Notes: a model not told the origin generated them from the sequence alone. A stretch of DNA of 50,373 bases from Rhodopseudomonas faecalis (GCF_003217325.1 NZ_QJTI01000020.1:34258-84630); one strand, 5' to 3'. Counted from the first letter of the stretch, positions 26,742 to 36,138 are shown. Translations and numbers: made by a program.

Positions 26742-27830
26742 ATGAATTATGAATCATTGCTAGCCGAGCTGGCCCAGCGGCCAGATCGTGCCGAAACCAG
26801 CCCGGTGCTGCTGGTGCCCTATATGTGGATCGGCGATTTCGTGCGCTGCCATACCGTGGTGCGGGTATTGAAGGACCGCTGGCCGCAGCGGCCGGTCGAT
26901 GTTTTGACCACCAGCCTGTGCGCGCCGCTGGTCGATTACATGCCCGGCGTGCGCCAGGGCATCGTGTTTGACCTGCCGCGTGGCAAGATTTCGCCCACCC
27001 ACGAGCGCGCGCTGGCGGCGCGGCTGCGCGCCGAGCAATACGGCGCCTCGCTGGTGATGCCGCGCACCTTCAAAGCGACGATCGCGCCCTGGCTGGCCGG
27101 CATTCCGCAGCGAACCGGCTTCATCGGCGAGATGCGCTTTGGGCTGCTCAATGATTGGCGGCGCGGCGAACGGGCGCTGCCGCGCATGATCGACCGCTGC
27201 GCCGCGCTGGCGCTGCCCGCCAACATCGAATTGCCGATGGATTGGCCGGAGCCGCAGCTTGAGGTGCCACAGGCCGAGATCGATGCCTGGCGCCAGGCGC
27301 GCGGCCTGACCGGCAAGACCGTGGTGGCGCTGGCGCCCGGCGCGGTCGGCCCGGCCAAGCGCTGGAGCTATTATCCGGAAACCGCCAAGGCGCTGACCGC
27401 GAAGGGGTTTGAGGTCTGGGTGATCGGCGGGCCGAACGAGACACCAGCCGCGCAGGCGATTGTCGCCGCGGCCGGTCCCGGCGCGCGCGACCTGACCGGG
27501 CGCGACCTGCGCGACGGCATTTTGGCGCTGGCCGCCGCCGATCTGGTGATCTCCAACGATTCCGGGCTGCTGCACGTCTCGGCCGCGATCGGCTCGCCGA
27601 CCATCGGCATCTTTGGGCCGACCAGCGCCTGGCATTACGCGCCGCTCAACCCGATCGAAGCGATCATCGAAACCAAGACCACGGTTGAGTGCCGCCCGTG
27701 CCACAAGCCGGTGTGCCGGGTCGAGCATCACCGCTGCATGCGCGACATCCCCGAGGCCGAGGTGACCGCGACCGCGCTGCAAGTGCTGAGCAAGGCCGGG
27801 CTCGCCGCCGCCGAGCTGCGCGCGCCATGA
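26742..27830 (+). CDS. waaF: Lipopolysaccharide heptosyltransferase II
   Basis: GT9-family enzyme that adds the second L,D-heptose to the LPS inner core at the cytoplasmic face of the inner membrane. The 362-residue protein carries [15 protein letters not shown] near the N-terminus (the acceptor-side loop), [15 protein letters not shown] (donor-binding loop, with the AKRW motif of WaaF), [14 protein letters not shown] and the C-terminal cysteine cluster CRPC/C/C typical of WaaF. It is translationally coupled with gmhB by an ATGA overlap and divergent from hldD. Confidence 0.92.
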   Translation: MNYESLLAELAQRPDRAETSPVLLVPYMWIGDFVRCHTVVRVLKDRWPQRPVDVLTTSLCAPLVDYMPGVRQGIVFDLPRGKISPTHERALAARLRAEQYGASLVMPRTFKATIAPWLAGIPQRTGFIGEMRFGLLNDWRRGERALPRMIDRCAALALPANIELPMDWPEPQLEVPQAEIDAWRQARGLTGKTVVALAPGAVGPAKRWSYYPETAKALTAKGFEVWVIGGPNETPAAQAIVAAAGPGARDLTGRDLRDGILALAAADLVISNDSGLLHVSAAIGSPTIGIFGPTSAWHYAPLNPIEAIIETKTTVECRPCHKPVCRVEHHRCMRDIPEAEVTATALQVLSKAGLAAAELRAP

Positions 27831-28360
27831 CCGCACGGCAGCCGCGGCCGGCGGCGTTTCTCGATCGCGACGGCGTCATCAATTACAACGATCACTATGT
27901 CGGCTCGCGCGAGCGCTTTCGCTGGATGCCGGGCGCGGCGTCCGCGATCCGCCGGCTCAACGACGCCGGCTACTACGTGTTCGTGATTTCCAATCAGTCC
28001 GGCGTGGCGCGCGGCATGTTCACCGAGGACGATGTGCGCACGCTGCACGCCTGGATGTGCGACGAGCTGCTACGCCAGAAGGCGCGGATCGATGATCTGC
28101 GCTTTTGCCCCTATCACCCGGACGGCGTGGTCGAGGCCTATCGCCGCCACAGCGAGCACCGCAAGCCGCAGCCGGGCATGATCCTGGATCTGATGGCGAA
28201 TTGGCCGGTGCTACGCGAGCGCAGTTTTGTGATCGGCGATAGCGACAGCGACATCGAAGCCGCGACCGCCGCCGGCCTGCCCGGCCATCTGTTCGCGCCA
28301 GGCGATCTCGATGAATTCGTTGCCAAGGTGTTGGCCAGCAGCGCGGTCACGCCGGGCTAA
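27827..28360 (+). CDS. gmhB: D-glycero-D-manno-heptose 1,7-bisphosphate 7-phosphatase
   Basis: HAD-family phosphatase removing the 7-phosphate from heptose bisphosphate between the two HldE steps. The 177-residue protein has the HAD nucleophile motif [19 protein letters not shown], the zinc-loop FCPYHP region, RKPQPGM (motif III) and [10 protein letters not shown] (motif IV). The start at 27827 overlaps the waaF stop (ATGA); a longer in-frame version would overlap waaF extensively. The 3' end overlaps the convergent waaC by 14 nt. Confidence 0.93.
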   Translation: MTARQPRPAAFLDRDGVINYNDHYVGSRERFRWMPGAASAIRRLNDAGYYVFVISNQSGVARGMFTEDDVRTLHAWMCDELLRQKARIDDLRFCPYHPDGVVEAYRRHSEHRKPQPGMILDLMANWPVLRERSFVIGDSDSDIEAATAAGLPGHLFAPGDLDEFVAKVLASSAVTPG

Positions 28361-29297
28361 GTAATCGCTCGGCGGCAGCAATTGCATCTTGAGCGCTCGG
28401 CTGCGCGCCCTTGCCGCCGATCACCGTCATCGGCCCAGCGCCGACCGGCCCGGTCAGTCCCGGTTCAGTGGCGAGAAACACCGCAACCAGCGGCACCCGA
28501 TACGCCGCCGCCAGATGCAGCAAGCCAGTATCGACGCCGATCACCAGCGCGGCATTGCCGATGGTCTGCGCGGTGCGATCGAGCGATTGCCGCGGCAGCA
28601 CCCGGCTATTTGGAATCGCCGCGCATAGCCGCTCGCTGCGCTGCCGTTCCAGCTCCGTGCCCCAGGGCAGCACCACTTCAAGGCCATGACGCTGCAGCCA
28701 ATCGCCGACCGCGATCCAATGCGGCTCGCCCCATTCCTTGCTGACGCGCGAGGTGCCATGCAGCAGCACCGCATAGCGCGCCTGATCGGTGTGCGGCTGC
28801 GGCACCAGCCCGTAATCGACCTCGCCATCCAGCTGATAGCCGAGCGACAATGCGGTGAGCGTGCGATTGCGCGTCACGGCATGCAGCGACCGGCTCACCG
28901 TGTGGGTGACGTCATAAAATTTTGCGGCCAGCGGCTCGCGGATGCTGCCGGCGTCATAGCCATGGCGCAGGCCGGCGGCGAGCTTGGTCATCAACCCGGA
29001 GCGGATTAACCCCTGGGTATCGACCACCAGATCGAACTCGCCCTCGCGCAGCGTGGTGACGAATTCGGCGACCTCATGCCAGGTCGAGCGCTGAACTAAC
29101 TGCTTGCGCCAGCGCCGCGTTGCCACCGGAATGACGTCGGTGATCGCCGGATGCAGCCGCGCCAGCGGCGCAAAGGCTTCTTCCACCACCCAGGACAGCC
29201 GCATGCCGGGACGATGGCGGGCGGCATCGCTGATGGCCGGCATTTGATGCACCACGTCGCCGAGCGATGAGGTCTTGATGAAGAGAATCCCAGTCAT
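28347..29297 (-). CDS. waaC: Lipopolysaccharide heptosyltransferase I
   Basis: GT9-family enzyme that adds the first L,D-heptose to Kdo-lipid A. ATG 29297 begins [21 protein letters not shown], the diagnostic WaaC N-terminus; earlier in-frame starts add only unconserved residues. Other marks in its 316 residues are [21 protein letters not shown] (donor-binding) and [17 protein letters not shown]. It is convergent with gmhB and divergent from the MsbA-like exporter gene, so the heptose genes are split over at least three transcripts. Confidence 0.92.
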   Translation of the reverse strand: MTGILFIKTSSLGDVVHQMPAISDAARHRPGMRLSWVVEEAFAPLARLHPAITDVIPVATRRWRKQLVQRSTWHEVAEFVTTLREGEFDLVVDTQGLIRSGLMTKLAAGLRHGYDAGSIREPLAAKFYDVTHTVSRSLHAVTRNRTLTALSLGYQLDGEVDYGLVPQPHTDQARYAVLLHGTSRVSKEWGEPHWIAVGDWLQRHGLEVVLPWGTELERQRSERLCAAIPNSRVLPRQSLDRTAQTIGNAALVIGVDTGLLHLAAAYRVPLVAVFLATEPGLTGPVGAGPMTVIGGKGAQPSAQDAIAAAERLLSPA

Positions 29298-29649
29298 CCG
29301 ATCGACCGTGAACGTGGACACAAGCGGGGCCGCGGTTCCACGCGGCCGTTCCCTCGTAACGGCTGGCCGCCGCAAAGTCGATTCCGCCGAAGTGTGAGGG
29401 CGGCGCGCGGCACGCGATCCAAGCGTGACGCCGCGACGACGCGCCTGAAACAATGGCGATTTTTGGCTGTTCGCCACCTTTGCCAAGGCGTTCGACGTTG
29501 GTGGCATGGTTTCGTTTCAAGGCGCGGGACAAGCGGATAACTCTCGGATTTGGCTTGAAAATCTCAAGCATCGCAGGCAAGGAAACGCAGTTTCCCGGCG
29601 GCTGATGCGCGGGCGGATTTGCGGCGTTGCGCCGTCTCATGGAGCGCGG
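29298..29649. other. Divergent waaC/msbA intergenic region
   Basis: 352 bases without a supported gene. The reading frame of the exporter is open upstream of its start but the extra translation is unlike the family. A small inverted repeat GCTTGA-AAATC-TCAAGC lies at 29553-29569, 81 nt upstream of the exporter start, and could be an operator or leader hairpin. Promoters for both genes must lie here but none is clear. Confidence 0.45.
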
Positions 29650-31452
29650 ATGACCGATACGCCACGCAAACTGACTGACGATCCCTATGGCGCCGCCATT
29701 CTGATCCGGCGCCTGGTGATGGAACAGGGCGCGCTCTATTGGCGCCGTTACCTGGTCGCCTTCATCCTGATGGGCGTGGCCGCAGGCGCCACCGCGCTGT
29801 CGGCCTATCTGCTCGGCGAAGTGATCAACAAGGCCTATGTCGATCGCAACGTGCATGGCATCGCCATGCTCTCGATCGCGACCATTGTGATCTTCACCGC
29901 CAAGGGCGCGGCCACCTATGGCCATACGGTGATCCTGTCGCAGATCAGCAATGCCATTCTCGCCCGCAATCAGCGCCAGCTATTTGCCAAGCTGATGCGC
30001 GAGAGCATCGGCTTCTTCTCCGATCGCCACTCCTCGGAATTCCTCGCCCGCCTGTCCGCCGGCGCCACCTCCGTGACGCAGGTGCTGAGCCTGCTGATCA
30101 ACGCCGTCGGCCGCGATTTGTTGTCACTGATCGCGCTGGTGACGGTGATGGTGATACAGGACCCGTTCATGGCGCTGTTCGGCTTCCTGATCGCGCCGCC
30201 GGCGCTGCTGATCATCCGCAAGCTGGTGCGGCGCATCAAGGGCCTCGCTCATCAGCAGTTCACCGGCAATGCCGACATTCTGGAGACCATGCAGGAGTCG
30301 CTGCAGGGCATCCGCACCGTCAAAGCGTTCACGCTGGAAGACACCATGCGCGCGCGCATCGACGCCAATATCGCGGCGGTGCAGCAGACCGCCGACAAGA
30401 TGGCGAAGGTCTCCAATCGCTCCAGCCCGCTGATGGAGACGCTGGGCGGCGTCGCGATCGCCAGCTGCCTGATGTATGCCGGCTACCGGGTGGTGGCGAC
30501 CGGCGCAACGCCCGGTCAGTTCTTCTCGTTCCTGACCGCGTTCCTGCTGGCCTATGAGCCGGCCAAGCGGCTCGCCCGTCTCAATATCGAGCTGAATTCC
30601 AGCCTGGTCGGCGCGCGCAAACTGCTCGAGATCATCGACGCGCCGGCAAGCGAGCCGGACGACAGCGACAAGCCGGCGCTGCGGCTCAGCGAAGCGCGCG
30701 TGGAAATGCGCGATGTCGGCTTCGCCTACCGCACCGACGAGCCGGTGCTGAAGAACATGAGCTTCGTCGCCGAGCCGGGCAAAGTCACCGCGCTGGTCGG
30801 CCCGTCCGGCGGTGGCAAGTCCACGGTGCTGTCACTGCTGCTGCGGCTCTATGAAGTGCGCTCGGGCACCATCACCATCGATGGTCAGCCGATCGCGGAT
30901 GTGTCGCGGCAGTCGCTGCGCCAGCAGACCGCTTATGTCGGCCAGGACGTCTATCTGTTTCGCGACACGATCCGCGCCAATATCGCGTTCGGCAAACCCG
31001 GCGCCAGCGACGACGAGATCATCGCCGCCGCCAAGGCGGCCTACGCCCATGATTTCATCATGAGCTTTCCGCACGGCTACGACACCCCGGTCGGCGAACA
31101 CGGCGCGCAACTCTCCGGCGGGCAGCGGCAGCGTATCGCGATCGCCCGCGCGCTGGTGAAGAACGCGCCGATCATTCTGCTCGACGAGGCCACCGCAGCG
31201 CTCGACTCCGAGTCGGAACGGCTGGTGCAGGCGGCGATCGATCATCTGTGCCAGAACCGCACCACCATCGTGATCGCGCATCGGCTGCACACCATCACCC
31301 ATGCCGATGCCATTCTGGTGGTCGAGGGCGGCGAGATCGTCGAACGCGGCCGCCATGACGATCTGCTCCAGCGCAATGGTCGCTACGCCTCATTCTTCCG
31401 GCTGCAACAGCACAACGCGACGCCGCTGGCGCCGCAGGCCGCCGCCGTCTAA
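29650..31452 (+). CDS. msbA: MsbA-like ABC exporter (fused membrane and ATPase domains)
   Basis: Half-transporter of 600 residues that works as a homodimer in the inner membrane. ATG 29650 has GGAG 5 nt upstream. The N-terminal part (about 1-330) has six hydrophobic segments; the C-terminal part has Walker A GPSGGGKST, the Q-loop in YVGQDVYLF, signature LSGGQRQR, Walker B with ILLDEATAALD and the H-loop in VIAHRLHT. Its place beside waaC suggests it flips core-lipid A, but several MsbA-type exporters usually coexist in these bacteria, so other lipid or glycan cargo is possible. Confidence 0.85.
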   Translation: MTDTPRKLTDDPYGAAILIRRLVMEQGALYWRRYLVAFILMGVAAGATALSAYLLGEVINKAYVDRNVHGIAMLSIATIVIFTAKGAATYGHTVILSQISNAILARNQRQLFAKLMRESIGFFSDRHSSEFLARLSAGATSVTQVLSLLINAVGRDLLSLIALVTVMVIQDPFMALFGFLIAPPALLIIRKLVRRIKGLAHQQFTGNADILETMQESLQGIRTVKAFTLEDTMRARIDANIAAVQQTADKMAKVSNRSSPLMETLGGVAIASCLMYAGYRVVATGATPGQFFSFLTAFLLAYEPAKRLARLNIELNSSLVGARKLLEIIDAPASEPDDSDKPALRLSEARVEMRDVGFAYRTDEPVLKNMSFVAEPGKVTALVGPSGGGKSTVLSLLLRLYEVRSGTITIDGQPIADVSRQSLRQQTAYVGQDVYLFRDTIRANIAFGKPGASDDEIIAAAKAAYAHDFIMSFPHGYDTPVGEHGAQLSGGQRQRIAIARALVKNAPIILLDEATAALDSESERLVQAAIDHLCQNRTTIVIAHRLHTITHADAILVVEGGEIVERGRHDDLLQRNGRYASFFRLQQHNATPLAPQAAAV

Positions 31453-31518
31453 GCTCGCACCATGGCGCTCCGCTGACGCGGGGCGCAGCCATGGCCCCCA
31501 TACGTTGCGAGCTGATTG

Positions 31519-32220
31519 ATGAGCGAGACGTGCTACGTGATCCCCGCTTTGTCCCAACCGAGCCTGGCCGTTCAGGGGGACAGCCGGCGCTTTCCAGTGC
31601 GCCGCATCTGGTGCGTGGGCCGCAACTATCTCGAACACGTGCGCGAGATGGGCAATGACGAGCGGCAGCCGCCGTTCTTCTTCGCCAAACACGCCGACAT
31701 GGTGGCGGCCGATGGCGCGACCATCCCCTACCCGCCGCTCACCAACGATCTGCACCACGAGGTCGAACTGATCGTGGCGCTGAGGAGCGGCGGCCTTGGC
31801 ATCGCGCCGGGCCAAGCGCTCGATCATGTGTTTGGCTATGGCGTCGGCATCGATCTCACCCGCCGCGATCTGCAAATGGCCTCGCGCAAGAAAGAGCAGC
31901 CCTGGGAGATCGGCAAATCATTCGACCAATCGGCGCCGTGCAGCGCGCTGCGCCCCGCCGCCGAGATCGGCCATCCGAGCCGCGGCGCGATCTGGCTCAA
32001 GGTCAATGGCACCGAACGGCAACGCGGCGACCTTGATCAACTGATCTGGAGCGTGCCGGAAGTGATCGCGCGGCTGTCGCAGCAGGTGGCGCTCAGTGCT
32101 GGCGATCTGATCATGACCGGCACGCCGGCTGGCGTTGCGGCGCTGGCGGTCGGTGACAGCATCGAATGCGGGGTCGATGGCGTCGCCACGCTGCAGGTGC
32201 GTATCGGCCCGCGCAGCTAG
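31519..32220 (+). CDS. Fumarylacetoacetate hydrolase (FAH) family protein
   Basis: Metal-dependent C-C hydrolase or decarboxylase of 233 residues, possibly a fumarylpyruvate or acylpyruvate hydrolase. Visible are RRIWCVGRNYLEHVREMG, PFFFAKHADMV, the metal ligands in LHHEVELIVAL (H-x-E-x-E type), GYGVGIDLTRRDLQ, GKSFDQSAPC and MTGTPAGVA, the complete family set. The ATG at 31519 is chosen over the adjacent TTG. It is 66 nt after the exporter gene and may share its transcript, without an obvious functional link. No other gene of an aromatic-degradation pathway is nearby. Confidence 0.87.
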   Translation: MSETCYVIPALSQPSLAVQGDSRRFPVRRIWCVGRNYLEHVREMGNDERQPPFFFAKHADMVAADGATIPYPPLTNDLHHEVELIVALRSGGLGIAPGQALDHVFGYGVGIDLTRRDLQMASRKKEQPWEIGKSFDQSAPCSALRPAAEIGHPSRGAIWLKVNGTERQRGDLDQLIWSVPEVIARLSQQVALSAGDLIMTGTPAGVAALAVGDSIECGVDGVATLQVRIGPRS

Positions 32221-32386
32221 CCGGTTAGCGTTCCCAATAGCTTAATTCAGCCGCGGTTCTGCCCGGTTTTCACACGGCATCGGCACTTCCCTGGAATCAC
32301 CGGCAACCTGCCGCGAATTGGTCGTGGTGCGGTCAAAAAGCGCTGAACTGATAGGCGCCGAATGAACCAGCAACGGGGAACTGCTG

Positions 32387-32800
32387 ATGAACGCCATGCC
32401 ATCCGAGAAACTCGAGACCAAGACCTCCGACAGCGAGCACGCAGCCGCCGCTGCGGCCGATGTCGAAGCCGGCATCCGCGAATTCGTGCGTAACGATGTC
32501 GCCTATCTGCGCCGGCCGCTGCAGAACGCCGACGGCACGCTCGATCCGAGTGCGGAAGCCGCCGTCAACAACGTCAATTCGCTGATCCAGCGCGTCGCGG
32601 GCGCTTCGCTCGCCGAGATCGAAGGGCTGATCACCGAGCTGCAAAGCTTGCGCGACCTGCTGCACTCCGAAGGTCAGCGCGTGCAGCGTGAGATTGCCGG
32701 CTATGCTCAGCTCAGCCAGGCTGCGATGCAGTCGACGCGGCTGATTTCCGACAATGTCGCGCAGTGGAAACAGGCAGCGCAAAAGATCGGCCGCGACTGA
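32387..32800 (+). CDS. Conserved small helical protein, function unknown
   Basis: A 137-residue soluble, probably largely helical and partly coiled-coil protein with no membrane segment. An acidic, Ala-rich start is followed by DVEAGIREFVRNDVAYLRRPL and by long heptad-like stretches. I do not recognise a characterised family; similar proteins occur in Bradyrhizobiaceae. The ATG is preceded by GGGGAACTG. A 15-nt tandem repeat begins 18 nt after its stop. Confidence 0.72.
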   Translation: MNAMPSEKLETKTSDSEHAAAAAADVEAGIREFVRNDVAYLRRPLQNADGTLDPSAEAAVNNVNSLIQRVAGASLAEIEGLITELQSLRDLLHSEGQRVQREIAGYAQLSQAAMQSTRLISDNVAQWKQAAQKIGRD

Positions 32801-32818
32801 CGTCGCGCCGGTCATCGC

Positions 32819-32905
32819 TGCGATACTTACTGCGATACTTGCGCCTGCGATATTTGCGCCTGCGATACTTGCGCCTGCGATATTTGCGCCTGCGATATTT
32901 GCAAC
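32819..32905. repeat. 15-nt tandem repeat, five copies plus a partial
   Basis: Unit TGCGATAYTTGCGCC (Y = C or T): a truncated copy at 32819-32830, then full copies at 32831, 32846, 32861, 32876 and 32891 (the last ends TTGCAAC). The length of five codons leaves all plus-strand frames open, reading as APAIF-, RYLRL- or CDTCA-type pentapeptides. There is no spacer diversity, so it is not a CRISPR array. It follows directly after the 32387-32800 gene. Confidence 0.9.
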
Positions 32906-32929
32906 AGAAGCGATTGACGGCCGGAAATT

Positions 32930-33060
32930 TCAGCGCGCGATTTGCCCGGCGCCTGGAATTTCCAAGGCCGACAATTTCACAGCGCGAAATTCAAAGCGCA
33001 CAATTCAATGCGCGCGTTCAGAGCGCGCAACAACGCCGAAATTCACAAGCTGCGCTGGCC
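32930..33060. repeat. Degenerate ~15-nt AATTC/GCGC repeat
   Basis: Downstream of the sharp tandem repeat, units such as CAATTTCACAGCGCG, AAATTCAAAGCGCAC and AATTCAATGCGCGCG follow one another with about the same 15-nt period. A plus-strand frame stays open through both repeats to 33099. I do not call a gene: there is no convincing ribosome-binding site and the frame overlaps the gene upstream. Confidence 0.5.
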
Positions 33061-33095
33061 GCGCAGCATTCAATGGCTGCTGAGGGGCTGCGGCG

Positions 33096-33251
33096 TTAGC
33101 GAACGCCGCTGTTGATCTGTTCTGGCAGGTCGAGGGTATAGGCGCCATCGGCGTACCCCTTGACCACCATCCCGGTGGTGATCATCACCATCACGGTCAC
33201 CGCCGCAAAGACGAAGCCCACCACCTTCAAGCCAATACGATCCGCCGTCAT
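33096..33251 (-). CDS. Small single-span membrane protein, function unknown
   Basis: A 51-residue protein starting at ATG 33251 (MTADRIGLK). One hydrophobic segment (about residues 8-32, VVGFVFAAVTVMVMITTGMVV) is followed by a short polar tail containing YADGAYTLDLPEQI. A longer in-frame version from 33278 adds only an unconserved Gly/Thr segment. The composition and organisation look like a real short membrane protein of the type widespread in Bradyrhizobiaceae, though no function is known. It is transcribed toward the degenerate repeat. Confidence 0.6.
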   Translation of the reverse strand: MTADRIGLKVVGFVFAAVTVMVMITTGMVVKGYADGAYTLDLPEQINSGVR

Positions 33252-33410
33252 CGTCCCACGTCCACCCGTCGTCCACAACTTCCAGCAAGCCCGCGGAAGG
33301 TTAACAACCCTTTAACGGACTGCTTTGCATTTTGCCTTTGTCGTAAAAGGCTTGCCAACTGTTTAAGAAGGCGCCGCCGCCACCGGCCCGCAAATCGGGG
33401 CCTCAGCAAA

Positions 33411-33890
33411 TCACGGCACAGACCGTCGTGGCACAAAAGCGGAGGCAAGGAAAGAGAACACCAGCTCTCCGCGCTGATTTGTACCTGTGTTTCGGCCTTG
33501 CAGAATAGCCCATTGTGGACGGGATTCCGAAATCCGGATCGATTCGACTTCGCTGGCGAATCGGATGGTGTCGCCGGCCAATACCGGCTTGATCCAGCGC
33601 AGATCCTTGAAGCCGGGCGACGGCCCGCCGACCGCCGGCAATTCGCCACGCGCCATCGCCTCGGCCGCCTCGCGCTGGCCATCGGCGACCAGCAGCCTCA
33701 TGCACACCGCGCTGACATGCCAGCCCGAGGCAGCGAGGCCGCCGAACAACGAGCGCCGGCCGGCCTCTTCATCGAGATGAAAGGGCTGCGGGTCGAACTT
33801 GCGGGCGAATTCCTTGATCGCTTCCGCCGTAAAAGTGAAGGAGCCGAGTTCGCGGCGCTGACCTACGGCAATGTCTTCGTAGTAACGCAT
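33411..33890 (-). CDS. MaoC-like hot-dog dehydratase (first of a pair)
   Basis: Hot-dog fold protein of 159 residues with the hydratase-2 motif FARKFDPQPFHLDEEAG, keeping the catalytic Asp and His, followed by FGGLAASGWH. Such enzymes hydrate trans-enoyl-CoA or dehydrate 3-hydroxyacyl-CoA and related thioesters. It lies 9 nt downstream of a second, related gene on the same strand and the two share the FDPQPxHLD and SGWH segments, suggesting a tandem duplication and possibly a heteromeric enzyme. The start ATG 33890 (MRYYEDIAVGQ) matches the family. Confidence 0.84.
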   Translation of the reverse strand: MRYYEDIAVGQRRELGSFTFTAEAIKEFARKFDPQPFHLDEEAGRRSLFGGLAASGWHVSAVCMRLLVADGQREAAEAMARGELPAVGGPSPGFKDLRWIKPVLAGDTIRFASEVESIRISESRPQWAILQGRNTGTNQRGELVFSFLASAFVPRRSVP

Positions 33891-33899
33891 GCGGACGAC

Positions 33900-34355
33900 C
33901 TATGCCGTGTGCGGATGACGGAGTTTCATGATGATCGGGCACACCGCCTGCAGCAGCGGCTGATTGGCAGCGTTGCGCACCCTGAAGCCGAACGTCACAA
34001 TTCCGGTTTCCGGCCGGCTTTGCGACACACGGCTATGCTTGACCTCGACATCGAGCATCAGCTCATCATCGGGGCGCAGCGGCGACAGCCAGCGCACTTC
34101 CTCCACGCCGGGCGAGCCGAGCGTGTCCGAGCGCAGCAGAAATCCGTCGACCATCATGCGCATCATCAGCGCGCACAGATGCCAGCCAGAGCCTGACAGC
34201 CCGCCCAGCATGCTGTGCCGGGCGGCCTCATCATCAAGATGCATCGGCTGCGGGTCAAACTCGGCCGCAAATGTAATGATGTCATCGCGGCTGACCTTCA
34301 ACGGGCCGAAGCTGCCAAACGGACCTGGAGGAAAATCTTCAAAGGTAAGTATCAT
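33900..34355 (-). CDS. MaoC-like hot-dog dehydratase (second of a pair)
   Basis: Paralogue of the adjacent gene: 151 residues from ATG 34355 (MILTFEDFPPG), with FAAEFDPQPMHLDDEAA and MLGGLSGSGWH. The Asp and His of the hydratase motif are again present. It is the first gene of the two-gene minus-strand unit and is divergent from the DUF4282 gene, with 106 nt between starts. An earlier in-frame ATG (34421) is possible but its extra residues are not family-like. Substrate unknown. Confidence 0.82.
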   Translation of the reverse strand: MILTFEDFPPGPFGSFGPLKVSRDDIITFAAEFDPQPMHLDDEAARHSMLGGLSGSGWHLCALMMRMMVDGFLLRSDTLGSPGVEEVRWLSPLRPDDELMLDVEVKHSRVSQSRPETGIVTFGFRVRNAANQPLLQAVCPIIMKLRHPHTA

Positions 34356-34461
34356 GTTGAGGAAACTGCCGGAGAGAGCCTGATTGTGGCCGTTATTGGC
34401 AGCAATCACAAGCGGCAACACGCGCCATGGCGCCGCACCTATCCTCCCTCAGGAGATCTGA

Positions 34462-34755
34462 ATGTTCGAGCTTCGCGATCTGTTCCAGTGGGATCGGTTC
34501 ATCACCGTTCACATCATCAAGATTTTCTACTGGCTGGCGATCGCGTTGATAGCACTGCTTGGTATTTCCGGCATGTTGTCGGGGCTGACTGCGATGGCGA
34601 TCAGCCCGTTCGGCGGCTTGATTACCATTCTGGTCAGCCTGGCCGGCATTTGTGTCGGCGTGGTTTTCTCGCGGATTCTCGCCGAATTCATCCTGATCGT
34701 GTTTCGGATCAACGAACATCTCGGCGCGATCCGTGACCAGGGCACGATGCGCTGA
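34462..34755 (+). CDS. DUF4282-type small membrane protein
   Basis: A 97-residue inner-membrane protein with two hydrophobic segments (about residues 20-43 and 48-70), the arrangement MFELRDLFQWDRFITVHIIKIFYWL at its start, and a short cytoplasmic tail. It fits the DUF4282 family, for which no function is established. AGGAGATCTGA precedes the ATG, an excellent ribosome-binding site. A palindromic repeat element follows about 90 nt after the stop. Confidence 0.8.
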   Translation: MFELRDLFQWDRFITVHIIKIFYWLAIALIALLGISGMLSGLTAMAISPFGGLITILVSLAGICVGVVFSRILAEFILIVFRINEHLGAIRDQGTMR

Positions 34756-34847
34756 GCGCGCCGCTCAGCTGCTACGGCACATGCACAAAAGTGCGTAACC
34801 AGTCACGCCGGCCGCTCCCGCTGTGGGGCCGGCTCATTCGGCCATTC

Positions 34848-34990
34848 ATACCAACGGCGATTGATACCAACCACGTCATGGCCGGGCTCGTCCCGGCCAT
34901 CCACGCCTTTGATCTTGCGACGATTTCAAGACGTGGATGCCCGCGACAAGCGCGGGCATGACGTGTCACAATTGAAGGCCGTTGATATCA
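34848..34990 (-). repeat. Cloverleaf-like palindromic element, copy 1 (inverted)
   Basis: Reverse-complement copy of the element also found at 37766-37907 and 43266-43396. Its core, read on the minus strand, contains two strong hairpins, GCCCGCG/CGCGGGC and GGCCGGG/CCCGGCC, enclosed by CATCCACGTCTT/AAGACGTGGATG-type arms and an outer GTCATG/CATGAC pairing. It lies between the DUF4282 gene and the end of ychF. This is a known style of dispersed repeat in Bradyrhizobiaceae; the protein-like frames in it are artefacts. Confidence 0.85.
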
Positions 34991-35009
34991 GCGACCGGCT
35001 GATCGTGTT

Positions 35010-36107
35010 TTAGGTGTTGAAGCGGAAGTGCATCACGTCGCCATCGGCGACCACATATTCCTTGCCTTCCAGCCGCAGCTTGCCGGCATCGCGCGCGCCC
35101 GCTTCACCGCCCAGCGACACGTAATCGTTGAAGGCGATGGTCTCGGCGCGGATAAAGCCCTTTTCAAAGTCGGTGTGGATCACCGCCGCGGCCTGCGGAG
35201 CCTTGGTGCCCTTGGTGATGGTCCAGGCGCGGGCTTCCTTGGGGCCGACCGTGAAGTAAGTGATCAGGTGCAGCAGCTCGTAGCCGGCGCGGATCAGCCT
35301 GTCGAGACCAGCTTCATGCAGGCCGAGCGTATCGAGGAAGTCGGTGCGCTCCTCGCGCGACAGCGTCGCGATTTCCGACTCGATCTTGGCGGAGATCACC
35401 ACCGCGACCGCGTCTTCTTCCTTGGCGCGCGCCATCACCGCTTCAGAGAAGCTGTTGCCGGAGCCGGCGGAGCCTTCCTCGACGTTGCAGACATAGAGCA
35501 CCGGCTTGGAGGTCAACAGGCCGAGCATGCGGAACGCGCGCTCTTCTTCCGGCTTGCGCTCCAAAAAGCGCGCCGGCTTGCCATCGCGCAGCAGGCTCAG
35601 CGCGCGGTTAACCAGATCGAGCTGTTCCTTGGAATCCTTGTCGCCGCCCTTGGCTTTCTTGCTGAGGTTGTCGACGCGCTTTTCCAGGCTTTCGAGATCG
35701 GCGAGCATCAGCTCGGTCTCGATGGTGTCGATGTCGGCGATCGGCGCCACCTTGCCATCGACATGGGTGATGTCGGAATCCTCAAAGCAGCGCACCACAT
35801 GGGCGATGGCATCGACCTCGCGGATGGTGGCGAGGAACTGATTGCCAAGACCTTCGCCCTTTGAGGCGCCCTTCACCAGACCGGCGATATCGACAAAGGT
35901 CAGGCGGGTCGGGATGATCTGCGCCGACTTGCCGACTTCGGCGAGCTTGTCGAGCCGCGGATCCGGCACCGCCACTTCACCGACATTCGGTTCGATGGTG
36001 CAGAACGGATAGTTCGCAGCCTGCGCGGCCGCGGTTTCGGTCAGCGCGTTGAACAGCGTCGACTTACCGACATTCGGCAGTCCGACGATTCCGCATTTGA
36101 ATCCCAT
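35010..36107 (-). CDS. ychF: Redox-/translation-associated GTPase YchF (OLA1 family)
   Basis: Obg-family P-loop ATPase/GTPase of 365 residues. The start [23 protein letters not shown] is diagnostic; VDIAGLV and a non-canonical base-recognition motif (NVEE instead of NKxD, consistent with ATP preference) follow, then a coiled-coil and a C-terminal TGS domain ending [13 protein letters not shown]. It binds ribosomes and tunes translation in stress. It is the last gene of rplY-pth-ychF, with 31 nt after pth. Confidence 0.96.
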   Translation of the reverse strand: MGFKCGIVGLPNVGKSTLFNALTETAAAQAANYPFCTIEPNVGEVAVPDPRLDKLAEVGKSAQIIPTRLTFVDIAGLVKGASKGEGLGNQFLATIREVDAIAHVVRCFEDSDITHVDGKVAPIADIDTIETELMLADLESLEKRVDNLSKKAKGGDKDSKEQLDLVNRALSLLRDGKPARFLERKPEEERAFRMLGLLTSKPVLYVCNVEEGSAGSGNSFSEAVMARAKEEDAVAVVISAKIESEIATLSREERTDFLDTLGLHEAGLDRLIRAGYELLHLITYFTVGPKEARAWTITKGTKAPQAAAVIHTDFEKGFIRAETIAFNDYVSLGGEAGARDAGKLRLEGKEYVVADGDVMHFRFNT

Positions 36108-36138
36108 GAACCTGTCCTGAATTCGTTAGGCCGGCGCG

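Noticed and set aside
32819-32905. Repeats as a CRISPR array
   Set aside because: Units are directly adjacent with no spacers, and there are no cas genes.
34848-34990. Protein frame inside the palindromic element (containing [11 protein letters not shown])
   Set aside because: The same translation appears wherever this repeat family occurs; it is a product of the palindrome and not a gene.
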